In this document: positions 35,301 to 45,655 of the stretch, one piece after another
Layout: each line of letters opens with the position of its first letter
How positions within the stretch are numbered: the stretch's first letter is position 1
The notes under the pieces: model-generated
What the model was told of the DNA's origin: nothing
Database searches by the model: none
The model's input: only the letters and a program-made list of their open reading frames with translations
NCBI GenBank assembly: GCA_963678675.1
Contig: OY783192.1
Location: 1,312,001-1,376,000, forward strand
From: Xiphydria camelus
Lineage: Eukaryota > Arthropoda > Insecta > Hymenoptera > Xiphydriidae
Reading direction: 5' to 3'
DNA: 64,000 bases
Program-made: the position numbers and the translations under genes

Positions 35301-38300
35301 AACATTGTTGCCACATCGCACGAAGAACATACTTTAGAGTGTTACTGTACTTCAGTGGACTAACTTTTAGCAGGGGAAAAGCCCCTGTACCGCTCGAGAA
35401 ACCTTAAAGCCGCGATACCGACGCAGCGCGCACGTGTGCCGATCCGTGTTGTACGGTTATGTGCTCGAAGCACGCACACGCGTCCGATAAGAGATACTCG
35501 GTCTCCGTGCCGTCGATTTCCACTGTCTTTCGAGCGCAATTCTTCACGCACGTCCCTCGATAGGAAGTGCTTCCTAGGCCTCGAAAGATGCACCCGTAGA
35601 TATCGGGCGCGATTAGTCGGATTCTGGAAGGATTTTGATATCGATGACCCCTTGCCAAAGGCCCGCCCCATTGTCTGAATACCCTTTGTATAATTAATCC
35701 CTGTGGAACGTGTAATTTCATTTTAATGATGTAATTAATAATCCAACCGAGGTTCGGAATTTTAACGTTAACCTCTGGGGGCACCGCAAGAATTCAGTAT
35801 CGAATCTAAGGTCAGTGTTCGTAACCTGGTCTCGTGGGATAAGGCTTTAAGTCTGCCTATAGGAGGTCACTAATCTACTGGAACAGTAGTAACGCGCGAA
35901 GGAAATCTCAAGGAACGACCGAGATAATGGTGATAATTTTTTAAAAAATAAAGAAATCTTTCTCGTAAATAAAGCAGCGATCGTCTCATAAATCCTTTGA
36001 GATATCTACAATTGCATCGCTGAGGATTTTATTTCTACAAGTGTTTTTGTCCAAAAAATTTAATCCACAGTATATATTAATATATAACATGGTATAATAA
36101 TTCTACTAGGTAAAATAACTGTCAACTTATTTGTCACTATAATTATCACGCTCTGGCCCAGCTCAAGAGATTAGAAAAAAATTATCTTTTCTAGCCGGTA
36201 TCTGTATGGTTCACAGTAATACCTCTAATATCCATATCCTAAGAGGAATCGCCAGTGTGTATCGATGATAAGAATTTCTCGTGTATTTCCTAATTACTAG
36301 AAATACAGTCGCATCCATTAATTCTCATAAACGGAAAACTCCTACTTCGCATCCGTCTCCCTTCGTCCCCCCCGCACGCGTATACATCACCCCACAAAAC
36401 GATTGACTTCGGATAGCCGAAAACATTATCGCGACGTTATCACCGAGGAATATTATTGTAGTAATAACTTACGACGTGTACGCCACGTAATCTCGTACGA
36501 TAAGAGATAAAGGTTATCTGTTTCGTTCGACGAAAAATTCTTCGCCCGCATTCGGTCCCTTCTCGAAATCGATTACAAGCGATCCTCGAATGTGTTGTCG
36601 GGCCGCGGAAAAGACCCACGAGGTGGAAGCGCATGGCCAGCCCCCCACGTGGAAACGCGGAAACGACGACTAGACGGACACGAGCGTCCGCAGCCGCCGG
36701 CAACGCGAGCGTTATCGCTTCGTTACAAAACGCTCGTACGCGATGTTACGTGTAATTTTAATACCTCCTCGCGCGCGCGCGTGACATCACATCCGGGCGC
36801 GATTCAGCTGCAGCGGTTAGGTAGGAAAGTTTGCGTACATTCGATGAATTTGCATAACACGAGACGCGCGAGCTAGTGCGCGCAACGAGGATGTATCGCG
36901 ATACGGTGGGAAGCGGAGAGAGGGCGTATAGGAGAGGGGTTGTACGCTCGGAGGCCTGACGTTGACGCTCCTTTTCTTTCTACTACGTCGCACGAGCGAT
37001 ATAAAGTCGCAACGTATCCGATGCACGCTTGGAACGTCACGAGTCATTTCGGTCTCGAGCTTTATTCCTCGTGACCTCTGTAAAATATCTTCGACGCGCG
37101 ATATCGCGCGCACAGCGAAGCGCGGAAATCCCCCACTGCAAGAGACGCGCCTCGTGGGGAGTCGCCTGAATTGCCGCTCGCGCGCGCGAGTCTTCTTCGA
37201 AGGAGAGGAAAAATATTTGTCGATTTCAAAAGTCGCCTCTCTCGATGGGAAATACGTGTACATGTATTCGCGTCACGTGACAGACGGTGCTCTTCGGCCC
37301 GCGGGCACGCGACGAGGGTTGCGTAATGTGTGTGTCGGATGTATTACAGTGTATACAAAAATAAGAAAGAACCATATCTGCATGTAAAGTGTGTCAAAGT
37401 AAAATGTGCACCATGTCGAAATGACTAAGGTTGTATACAACTCGCAATTTTTATGTATACACAGAAAAAAAGGAATTACTTGGATCTACTGAAAATTACT
37501 TGCGGGGTCACGAGTACCTAATTATTTATTTATATCAATGAAATTTTGTAAAACATCAATTTGATACCTACCTCCTCCTTATAATCACGTAAAGTAGTAT
37601 GTGATTGTAAGGAAAAAATATCAAATTAATATGAAAAATTGATGTAAATAAATAACTACTTGCGACCCCGCAAGTCATTTTTAGTAGATCCAATTAATTC
37701 TTTTTCTCTGTGTATAGATATATAATCTTGTGGAATAAAACTCGTTACACTGATAAAAAAAATGCAGTTGAATCAATGAAATGTTGCCAACTGGCTCTCC
37801 TTTATAGTGTTGACTCGAATAATATTTTTATAAAATCAACGAAGCGTGCTTGAATCGATGAAACGATGATCGATCCGATAAAAAATATCGTTCGAGACAA
37901 AAAGAGGAGAGTCAGTTGGCAACATTTGGCTGATTCAACTTTCTTTATCAGTGTGTAGACAGCGACGATATATTACTGTCGCTTCACTTTCTCGTTGTAA
38001 TTATCTTTTGCGATAACCCTGCTGGAATTGTGTAGGAGAAAAAGAACCAGATGCAGAGTACAGAACTTCACGAAATATCCTGCGATCAAGAATCTCCCCC
38101 TGTGTCGCGACTCGGTATTCTTGTTCCGACGGTTCACCCCTCGCAATCTTCCCCCTTCCTCTTATCGTTCCCTCTCTTGCGATTCGAACGAATATTACGC
38201 CGATTCGCGTATAGGTACACGCACGGATGGCCGCGTATAATAAAATTCGTCCACGGCGTTTCGATGCGACGGGTATTGTGAATAGCAACCGTAAACAGAA

Positions 38301-39967
38301 AAACTTCAGGACGTTCGATAGATTCCAAAATTTCGAACGTTCGTTTCTTTATGGATATCCTTATTTTCAGGATTCAATCCCCGCGACTCTTCTCCCACCC
38401 GACGCGATCGTATTTCCTGACCTGCAAATTGCTGTTGTTTAACTCTCGAAATTACCAATGCGTCTCGCAGAGACGGCTCTTCGCAGTTTCGTAGAGAAAA
38501 AAAAATACGAGTCGAGCAGAAAGCAGAAGAGATCAAATTAAACCGAGGCAAAATTTCGAGCTTAAGCATCTCCTCTCGGACGGAGGGGAGGATCCCCTCC
38601 GATTTATCCTTCTACCTAGAATCCTCCCCTGACAGCTCTCCTGATTCGATATAGCATACACGTGCGTACACGCAATAAAGTTCCAAATAGCAATGCCGCC
38701 TCGACGGGACAGCGTTTAGGGGGGGATTTCAGGGGGACGAATGAGGGGCGTCGCAGGAAGGAGGGAGAGAGAGGGAAGGAGAAATCAATTTTTTGAGGAG
38801 GAGGGTGGCCAACGGGGATCCGACTCATCTCCGATGCTCGTCCGGATGCCGGGGAGTGAAATGAAAATCGCGCGCTCTCTTGATGCCGAGGGGGTGGAAA
38901 CATCGGAGCATGTGGGTAACAACTCGCTACCTATCGACGGGTTCTCCCGTATTACGAGAACTTATATAAGGATCTCTCTTTTAAGGCGCCAACGCGGCCT
39001 TATCTCGTTATGCGACCGATTGCCGGTAATCGATTCCATTCGTCGGGCCGTGATTAATTCGATTCGTAATCGACGACGGCGCGAGCCCACTTCTCTGTTG
39101 AAACTTCGGCAAATAATGCGATAAGTTTACGAAGGCTCCTTGTGGGGGCTTTTTAAAAAAAATCAGACGTTATCTCGCTCATATAAGTACGTACATATAT
39201 ACTCAACTACCGCGTAAGAGTATGTACTCGTATTACGCAACGCGGCCGTCGATCGTCGCGCCTTAGGTACGTCATATCATCGAGGGGCGCGTCTCTGTCA
39301 TGGACTACTATCACGAGCACTTTTACAAACATGAATGTGGCTGAAGTCCAACACGAAATTAGGTTGGCTGGGCAAAACTGAAGCAGGTGGCGCCACCGAG
39401 CCAAACACACGCGGGCAAATTAAAACGGTTGTAATATATTATTAATGCTGCACTGTTGCAGATTTGACTGTATCTGATGTGACCGTTTTATATTAAATTT
39501 TTTATTTCAATTTACTTCACTGCATACAGATTCATAAATTAAGGTTATATTTTTGCTTTTGACTCCTGCAATGCCTACTATACTTTATAAAGTAAGCATT
39601 GACTCCTGCCATATTGATATATTTACAATCAGGCGGTAAATAAGGGTGTTTAGCTCGGTGGCGTCTAAGTTTACTTCCTCGACCACCAGCCAACCTAATA
39701 CCCCAAAAACACGTAATCGAATGAAACGACGAGACCTGTTGGATCCTTCAGAAGGCAAAAAAAAGTCCGAAACAACTGCACGTACGCAAAGAGAATAATC
39801 CCCGAACCCCTCGGAGATACACAGAATCGAACGTCGCAGACGAAGCTGTCAACGGCACACGAAAGCGACTGATTCAATCGCTGATAGACCGACTGTGGAC
39901 GAATAATTTCCGCAAGCGTGAGGTACGAATAATGCAGGAGGCTGGAGCTACAGCCTCCTCGTCAGAC

Positions 39968-40019
<52 letters not shown>

Positions 40020-41903
40020 GGGAGAGAGAGAGAGAGAGAGCACGCGAGAGAGAAAGAAACAGACTCCGTAAATCGATAGTATACGGGGAACGCGTATGCC
40101 AGGTAAGACGGCGTGTGCACTGCACGCTGTCGCGCGCGCCCACGCGTTATCGTAAACTCCGTGTACAGCGTGCATACACACACTGCGCGTACCTGGATAA
40201 ACAATGCCTATCCGCGAGCGGCGACTAGGCGGAGCCCCGTTATTCCGAGGAGCATTATGCGTCATTCGTAAGGTACGAACATATCCCCGTGTGCGCGTCC
40301 TCGTTACGCGCGTGAATTGGCGATAGGACGTGTAGAATGAAGGAGTTAGTGTAAGGGGGAGAAAAATATTCTTACTTTTCTTCAAGTCGATATGCGATTT
40401 TTGAAGCTGCATAAACGGCGGTGTTGACCATTTCGTTACATCGGGAATGCCTGAAGACTGCGCAAAGCGCGCTAGCGCATCGTACGATTGAACTACATTT
40501 TGTAGTGCAGATACCACATGAGGCTAAACTTACTCGCTAGGGAAGAAACTTCAATCATTATTATCTCATTACCTATGAGCTTTTGGCTTATATTTGTATA
40601 ATACTTTTTTGAAGATTATATTTCAATCTACAATGAAGTCATATCGAGATGTAGGCTAAAAATTCACAAAATAATGAGATAATAGTGATTGAAGTTTCTT
40701 TCCTGGCGAGTATGTTTAACCTCACATGGTATGTCACTACAGCGAGAAGACAGTTTATTAATAGTCAATAAATGTAGTTTCAAATACGGCGAAATATATA
40801 TATATATTTCGTTAAGACAAGAAAATATGTTAATTATTAAAATGTTTATTTCATTTAAATTTTTGCCTCGTGCAATTAAATAGTGCCAAATAAATATCGT
40901 AATGGGTAACGAATACTTACTTGATCCAATCAAATATTCATTTCACCATACTTTAACAAACATTTATTAGCTACAAATAAACTGTCTTCTTGGTGTATTA
41001 CAAACGTTTCGACAATCACCGACTATATTCAGAGACGATGGTTCTTGAGAATTACCGAAATAAACATTCGGCTCCAATGTAAGAAACTGTTAAATCAAAG
41101 ACACCTTGATTTTATAAATTTGATGCACTTTCGAAAATTTCGCGTAGGTACATTTTTCTGAAATTCCAGAAAATCATTTCTAAGCGCATACCTTCTCGTA
41201 CGCGTGTAGTGTTTCACTAGCGTTAGCATCGTTTCGCCGCGACGTGCTCGGTTGACAAAAAGGCGAACCCCGAGACCTTGACGACTAATTGCGCGTCTTC
41301 ATTTTCCCCTGCCACCCGCAGAGCCTACTCGCGCGACGTTCACGGAAACGAACGCGATATAAACGGTGCATCTCGTAGAGAGCTCATCTGCCGCGCCGCA
41401 GACGATCATCCGACCCTCGAATAATTCGATGACACGACGTTAACCGAAACGTAGTAGCAGTTAAAACGTGGGAAGTAAATATACGCGGAAGGAAGGGGGG
41501 GGGGGTTCAACGCGACACGAATCGCATCCCTTCCCGGAGCGTATCCGGTTGGAGTGGCGTCTTTGGAAATTCATACGAGACGCCATCGAAGGCGTGGTAC
41601 TGTTGTCACGCTGGACTTTTTCTGCTCTTCCGCTCTTTCATTTCGCAGGCGTCTCACGCAACTCGCCCGAAGAAACGCACATGCTAAATGCATCCGGAAG
41701 CAACGCGCTGACAGAAATTGAAATAAAAGGAAAAAGATAACATCCGACACGCCCCGCGCGAAAATAATTCCTCATTGACATGCTTACTCATTCTGTCTGA
41801 CCCTCTCCTGATTGTACTTCTCGTGAAAATCAAGCAGCTCCTGGATAAGTCCTGCCTTCAGCATCGAGTCTACTCGGTCGTCTAGCCTAATGTCCAAGAC
41901 CGC
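32209..41903 (-). CDS. TRIT1: tRNA dimethylallyltransferase (TRIT1/MiaA family), C-terminal half, five exons, 5' incomplete
   Basis: The family transfers a dimethylallyl group from DMAPP to N6 of adenosine 37 in tRNAs reading UNN codons, in cytosol and mitochondria. Five minus-strand exons join with compatible phases and give about 217 residues plus stop, close to what the C-terminal half of animal TRIT1 (about 470 aa) should have. Recognised family stretches, in order, are [44 protein letters not shown] and PPVYTLD, then a C-X2-C-X12-H-X5-H zinc finger typical of eukaryotic members and a lysine-rich tail. The N-terminal P-loop, DMAPP site and catalytic part are missing; I found no exon for them up to position 64000, so they probably lie beyond the window. 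Introns from the 3' end are 91, 165, 110 and about 8675 bp. No frameshift or stop is seen, so it looks functional. Identification rests on remembered family motifs, not a search. Confidence 0.93.
32441..32626 (-). CDS. TRIT1: TRIT1 exon (VPPVYTLD segment and first zinc-finger cysteine)
   Basis: This exon has 62 codons in phase 0, from [20 protein letters not shown] to AETNYCE. The middle is a low-complexity acidic and lysine stretch (about residues 33-55 of the exon), variable in the family. The final CE carries the first zinc-ligand cysteine. The donor is GAG|GTAAAG. Confidence 0.92.
32792..32905 (-). CDS. TRIT1: TRIT1 exon ([14 protein letters not shown] segment)
   Basis: This exon has 38 full codons in phase 0, from [13 protein letters not shown] through [16 protein letters not shown] to RRIDRE. 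The basic RYAxRQxxWVKNR helix is a family signature that contacts the tRNA anticodon stem. The acceptor is TTCCAG and the donor GTATGA. Confidence 0.94.
33016..33112 (-). CDS. TRIT1: TRIT1 exon ([15 protein letters not shown] segment)
   Basis: This exon has one base completing the split Glu codon, then 32 codons: [20 protein letters not shown] and on to ERNSEK. The [10 protein letters not shown] core is one of the most conserved parts of the family. The acceptor is TTTCAG and the donor GTGTGT. The 110-bp intron that follows ends at 32906. Confidence 0.94.
34880..35408. mobile_element. possible 529-bp element with 18-bp perfect inverted ends
   Basis: TTTAAGGTTTCTCGAGCG at 34880-34897 recurs exactly inverted at 35391-35408. 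The interior is AT-rich against GC-rich flanks. Internal near-repeats (AAGAAGCTCGTT and AAGAAGCCCGTT) add to the impression of a mobile unit. No target duplication is certain. Confidence 0.5.
37460..37712. mobile_element. family B MITE, copy 2 (best preserved)
   Basis: TA flanks at 37458-37459 and 37713-37714; ends CACAGAAAAAAAGGAATTAC and inverse TTAATTCTTTTTCTCTGTG. TGGATCTACTGAAAATTACT and TGCGGGGTC pair with the right arm. It lies within the large TRIT1 intron. Confidence 0.88.
37748..37953. mobile_element. 206-bp MITE with CACTGATAAA ends
   Basis: CACTGATAAAAAAAATGCAG at the left pairs with the right TTCTTTATCAGTG. GTTGAATCA and TGTTGCCAACTGGCTCTCC also pair. The left flank is TA and the right is TG then TA. 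It lies in the TRIT1 intron. Confidence 0.83.
39359..39698. mobile_element. 340-bp mariner-type MITE
   Basis: The ends TTAGGTTGGCTGG and inverse CCAGCCAACCTAA resemble known mariner terminal repeats. TA follows on the right (39699-39700); the left flank is AA. The arms also share GGTGGCGCCACCGAGCCAAACAC in diverged form with the right half. It has no transposase frame. Confidence 0.75.
39969..40041. repeat. (GA)n microsatellite
   Basis: A pure (AG)n run of about 46 bp is followed by a short interruption and a further run to 40040. It lies inside the TRIT1 intron. It produces the Glu/Arg and Leu/Ser repeat frames seen on both strands, which are not genes. Confidence 0.97.
40502..40740. mobile_element. 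about 240-bp foldback element with ~70-bp arms
   Basis: GTAGTGCAGATACCACATGA and on through GGCTAAACTTACTCGC, GAAGAAACTTCAATCA and TTATCTCATTA at the left pairs with the right arm ending ATGTCACTAC. It directly abuts the family C copy at 40740. Confidence 0.8.
40740..40995. mobile_element. family C element, copy 2 (opposite orientation to copy 1)
   Basis: TA flanks at 40738-40739 and 40996-40997; ends CAGCGAGAAGACAGTTTATT and inverse AAACTGTCTTCTTGGTG. The reverse complement aligns to 20559-20812 over the full length. It is non-coding, with an (AT)n run near 40795-40808. Confidence 0.83.
41788..41903 (-). CDS. TRIT1: TRIT1 exon ([11 protein letters not shown] segment)
   Basis: This exon has 38 codons plus two bases, GA, that complete a Glu codon with the A opening the next exon. 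It is preceded by a TTACAG acceptor at 41905-41904 side and followed by the donor GTAAGC. The peptide begins [18 protein letters not shown] and ends [12 protein letters not shown], matching the insertion-domain segment where vertebrate TRIT1 reads AVLDERLDKRVDDM. The exon upstream of it should end in a tryptophan-leucine-histidine type motif, which I could not find to the right. Confidence 0.92.
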
Positions 41904-43546
41904 CTGTAACATATTTATAAACAAACTTTGTCAAATAAAAAGCATCGTATAAAAAAGAAAATGTCCACGTGCCACATACTCAACACTGAACCAATCACGA
42001 AGATATGGATCCTTTATTTTTGTCGATTCATCAATCTACCTCACCTCCGTGAAGTTAGCCCTCCTATTAGGAGAAAAAGTATAAAAGTTCCGATAACCTT
42101 TCTTCAAATTTTTTCAAATAGGGGCCAACTTCACGCGGAGGTCTATTTCGTCTTTCTCTTAACATTATCCGAACGAAAGAAATATTCGCCGACGTATAAA
42201 TATACCATAATCGATAATCGGCAAATCGCAGTTGGGCACACGACCGTGAATTCGCCGGTGAACAAAGGGGATCGGTGACCTATAAAAAAAAATTGATAAA
42301 ACGCCAATCGGACGCGCCACGCGATCCTCGTTTCGCTCTCGCGGATCTTATATAGGTACAAGTTTATAACTACATCTGCAGGTTCTCTTCGTACCGCTGC
42401 CCGTTACAGGAGTCCTTGATATTAATCAACTTTTTTTTCAGATGTGCAAACAGATAGTCGAGGGATTTAGCTCCATTAAAGAGCCAATGAGATTATACCG
42501 GAGCACCAAAGGCCTTGATACGTCCGATTGAGTTCGCAATTCTTTGTCCTCGTCGATCGTGACGAGACGCGTGAATTGGCCGCAACCCGCAAATTTTCTA
42601 TGTCACACGCGATCGACTCGCGTCGTGAGCCACTCGTAGGACGCGCGGGAAAAATAGATATCGGTTAACGCAGTTGACGACGAATCATTCGGAACGATCT
42701 TCCGTGCTGTGAATTAAATAATTCGCCTCCCACCATGTTAACCCCGAAACGATGCGATGCGATTTCTTCACGCGCGAAGTGGTTTCACTCCGGACAAAAT
42801 TGTATCACCCCAAAACGCGGATTCTTCCTCCAGAGTTGCGAATAGAAATTCTTCTCGGATAAAGATAGCGTTAAATAGTGGAAGTTTCGAATGTTACAAT
42901 AAACGATCGTTCAAAAACTCGTTCCAGTTGAACACGAAAATCATCCGCTCCACTTACAGAATCGTATACAAAACGAACGATGAGAATTCTGGGTCACCAC
43001 GCGCGACTGTTCCCGGGTTACGATAATAAAGATAAACAAATCTTAAGACGAGGCATATCTACTTTCACACTGTCACGTTCAAGATTTACGTTCTAAATTA
43101 AAGAGCGTAGCAATTATACCACCGTCTTAAAGTAACTCGCCCCTGTAACCACCTTTTCGCTCGAACTGGGTTACGCACGTGGCTGCGTTTGGTGCGAGAC
43201 CGAACGGACGAGTTCGGCTGAACAGAAGAAGCTCCTCAATTTCGTCACTTATTCGGTAACACACGCGATCGCATCGTTCGTGTAAGTGTAGGCATCACGT
43301 GGCGTTCGCAATTCGAATTATCGACTTTCGCCTATTGGCGGGGAACGTTAACTTATACAATATACATACGAAAGAATAATGTCATCGCATGTCAGGTACT
43401 TATGGGCTATCGATCGTCGACTAACAACATGAACGAGGAGCCGTCTCCTTTCAGTGATAAAAATATCACCTGAGAAGGTCCAAATTCGACTCGATCGGAA
43501 AGTATATGTCGCAATTTCATTCACAAAGTCGAAAGGTCAAAATTAA
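41904..43546. other. presumed TRIT1 intron, no further exon recognised
   Basis: AT-rich near the exon, then mixed. I searched the minus strand for the family P-loop, the GGTNYY motif and the conserved segment before AVLD and saw none. A short minus-strand frame at 42480-42363 reads like protein but ends in a stop without a consensus donor. Confidence 0.5.
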
Positions 43547-43651
43547 ATGTGAAAGTGTGGCGCGAAGGATTATGATGATACGAGAGCCTTTATACAAGAG
43601 CGGAGACTGCCTAGAGGTATCATCACGATCCTTCGCACTACACTTTCACAT
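43547..43651. ncRNA. miRNA-precursor-like hairpin (strand undetermined)
   Basis: A 34-base arm at 43547-43580 (ATGTGAAAGTGTGGCGCGAA and on) pairs with 43618-43651 around a 37-base loop. Only four positions differ, all transitions: on the plus strand two become G-U pairs and two are mismatches. Size, stem length and loop fit an animal pre-miRNA. A tiny MITE or chance inverted repeat is the alternative. I do not recognise a known mature miRNA. Confidence 0.45.
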
Positions 43652-45437
43652 CAGGGCAATTATTCTTTATCTTAAAACTGCGGGCTTAACGGTCAACGAA
43701 AATGTCGAGCCAAGTTAATAAAAAATCTTTTTAATTCAACCATACACCGTCACTATATTCGGTTAGAACGAGTCGAGTAAAAGTCCTTATATGACCCTAA
43801 ATCTAGACGTTCAATTACATTTCACAAACACCGACATAAGCGATCCGTTAGACGTTCAATAACATTCCGAAGACGTCCAAAATGGAACGCAGAGAGGAGA
43901 AGATGAGTCCTGCCATACGGAGGTCAAGCGAGTGGCCGGTTCCTGGGCCGGAGAGGCGCCTGTAACACGAGCATCGTCAAACGTCTAACCCATACACTCA
44001 AGCGCATCTAATTTCGGGGAACTTTCTGAATGGAAGAAGGTGAACGGAAGAGCTCACCGCCATCAATCCGCCGCAGGAACGGTCGAAGCTATCGAGCGAA
44101 TCACGATTTCGCGTCTATCATCCGTCTATATAATTATAGATAATTATAGATCGGAGGTATTTTGGAACGTAAAAAGAAAATAGCAGTTTGCAATTGATAC
44201 CAGGATTTTTAAGCGTGACAAGAGGTCGATCAATCGATATTTCAAACGAAATATAAGATAACGATGAGTTTATATTTTTTAAAAATGTAACTTTTCATAA
44301 AAAGTCGTCAATATCTCGATATTATTTAAGAGTCCCTCAACGAATCCGTGATTTTTAAAATTAGCACGAAAAAATGCATATCGCACGGATTTTATCGATT
44401 CGATACAAATATTATTTGAGTAAACTAGAAGAGAGTCAACTAAATACAATTTTTTATCAGTATTAAATATCTTCATACAACGACCCATATTTATAGGTGT
44501 CCAAGAGCACCGCATAATTTATACATGCACACGCTGCACATAGCATGTACACGTGTACATACGTAGGAGAACGTGTCCACCTAATTTCGAAAATTTGCTG
44601 AATGGCGAGAAGGCGGCCGAGAGGGTCACACCGCCGGCGAAACGTACGTATGTATGTTAACACCACGCTTTACGCGTAATGTAAACTGTCAATATACCCG
44701 TGCCAATTTGAGCGGTCGAACGAATTTATGTAAGAACGAATGAGCCTCTCGCGGTTTCGCTAATTATGACGCCGGCCGTTTAACAATGTGACTCGGGCAC
44801 CGAGGCTAGAAAGCCCGGGCGCGCCGGTCGCGCGAATCGGGTCAAGGTTCCCATGGGACGCACGTGTGCGCGACTTTCCGCGACCCGATTCGCAATTTCC
44901 ACGTCTGGTCGAAAAAAAAAAGAGATAAGTCATGGAATAAAGTCTGCAGTTGATATAGCGTTGATATTCCGCGATGGGTCTGTGTCGAAGGAGCGCTTTT
45001 TATTTTACGGACAATCTGGTGACTTTTAATGCGGGAAAAAAAATACGAGGACAAAAAAGGGATGCGCATATCGGAGCGATCTTCGTTCATTCGGATGAAC
45101 TGCAGGTGGAAACATAATTATGCTGCTCGCGTATTGCCGACGAAATCGAGGAATATAGTACTTAAAGACTCGTCAAATCGTCAGAAGATCGATCAACTCG
45201 CGAATCACTTCGAGCCCCGCGCAATCCCCTCTGCAGGTGCGGAATACGAAAGGCGACGTTTGTCCCACTTGCGCGCCCAAAAGGTTTGTCGAGCACGTCA
45301 GGTCTTTCCGGCGATTCGAAAGTCACGAGCGAAGGAAAGGCGTGCGCCGTGCGTCTCGTGATCGGATACCCTGTCTCGTGCACGCTGAAAGTTGCAACCA
45401 CCTGTGCGCACAGATTTATCACTCGCGAATATCTCTG
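43652..45437. other. no gene recognised
   Basis: Mixed composition with a small direct repeat (AGACGTTCAAT) near 43806 and 43852. A 78-codon minus frame at 44515-44279 in AT-rich DNA has no domain. Confidence 0.4.
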
Positions 45438-45655
45438 CTCTGAGAGAAAAATTTATTTGACTAAATCGGCAATTACGGGTGGGGGAATGCAGATCTAGTT
45501 ACTTGGACTAATAATTGACCCGACTGGACTACAGCCTGTTTCCTTCAAGTATCCGTGAATCGTTATAATTAAATTTATTAGCCGGAGCAAACAATTCTGC
45601 ATTCCCCCACCCTTAAACGCAAATTTTATGGAATATGTTATTTTTTCTCTCAGTG
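45438..45655. mobile_element. family A MITE lacking the nested element
   Basis: TCTGAGAGAAAAATTTATTT at the left pairs with TTTTTTCTCTCAGTG at the right. TTGACTAAATCGGCAATTAC and GGGTGGGGGAATGCAGAT are nearly identical to the copy at 5427. The left terminal bases are decayed. It preserves the empty target of the 5533-5794 insertion around 45527-45545. Confidence 0.83.

Larger units (their letters stand above)
33113..41787 (-). other. large TRIT1 intron (about 8.7 kb)
   Basis: This stretch lies between two securely recognised exons, with donor GTAAGC at the 41787 side and acceptor TTTCAG at 33114-33113. It holds a GC-rich part (about 33500-34600, 36500-37300) with no convincing coding sequence, and an AT-rich part with at least six inverted-repeat elements (listed separately), a long GA microsatellite and a possible cryptic exon near 40376-40501. 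The overlapping open frames on both strands at 33497-34148 and 36592-37387 are rich in Arg/Ser and show no domain. Confidence 0.85.

Noticed and set aside
39932..40517. Frames with long Glu/Arg or Leu/Ser repeats
   Set aside because: They are translations of the GA microsatellite at 39969-40041.
42363..42480. Minus-strand frame with SLDYLFAHLKKKLINIKD as a possible further TRIT1 exon
   Set aside because: It does not match any TRIT1 segment, runs into a stop and has no consensus acceptor or donor.
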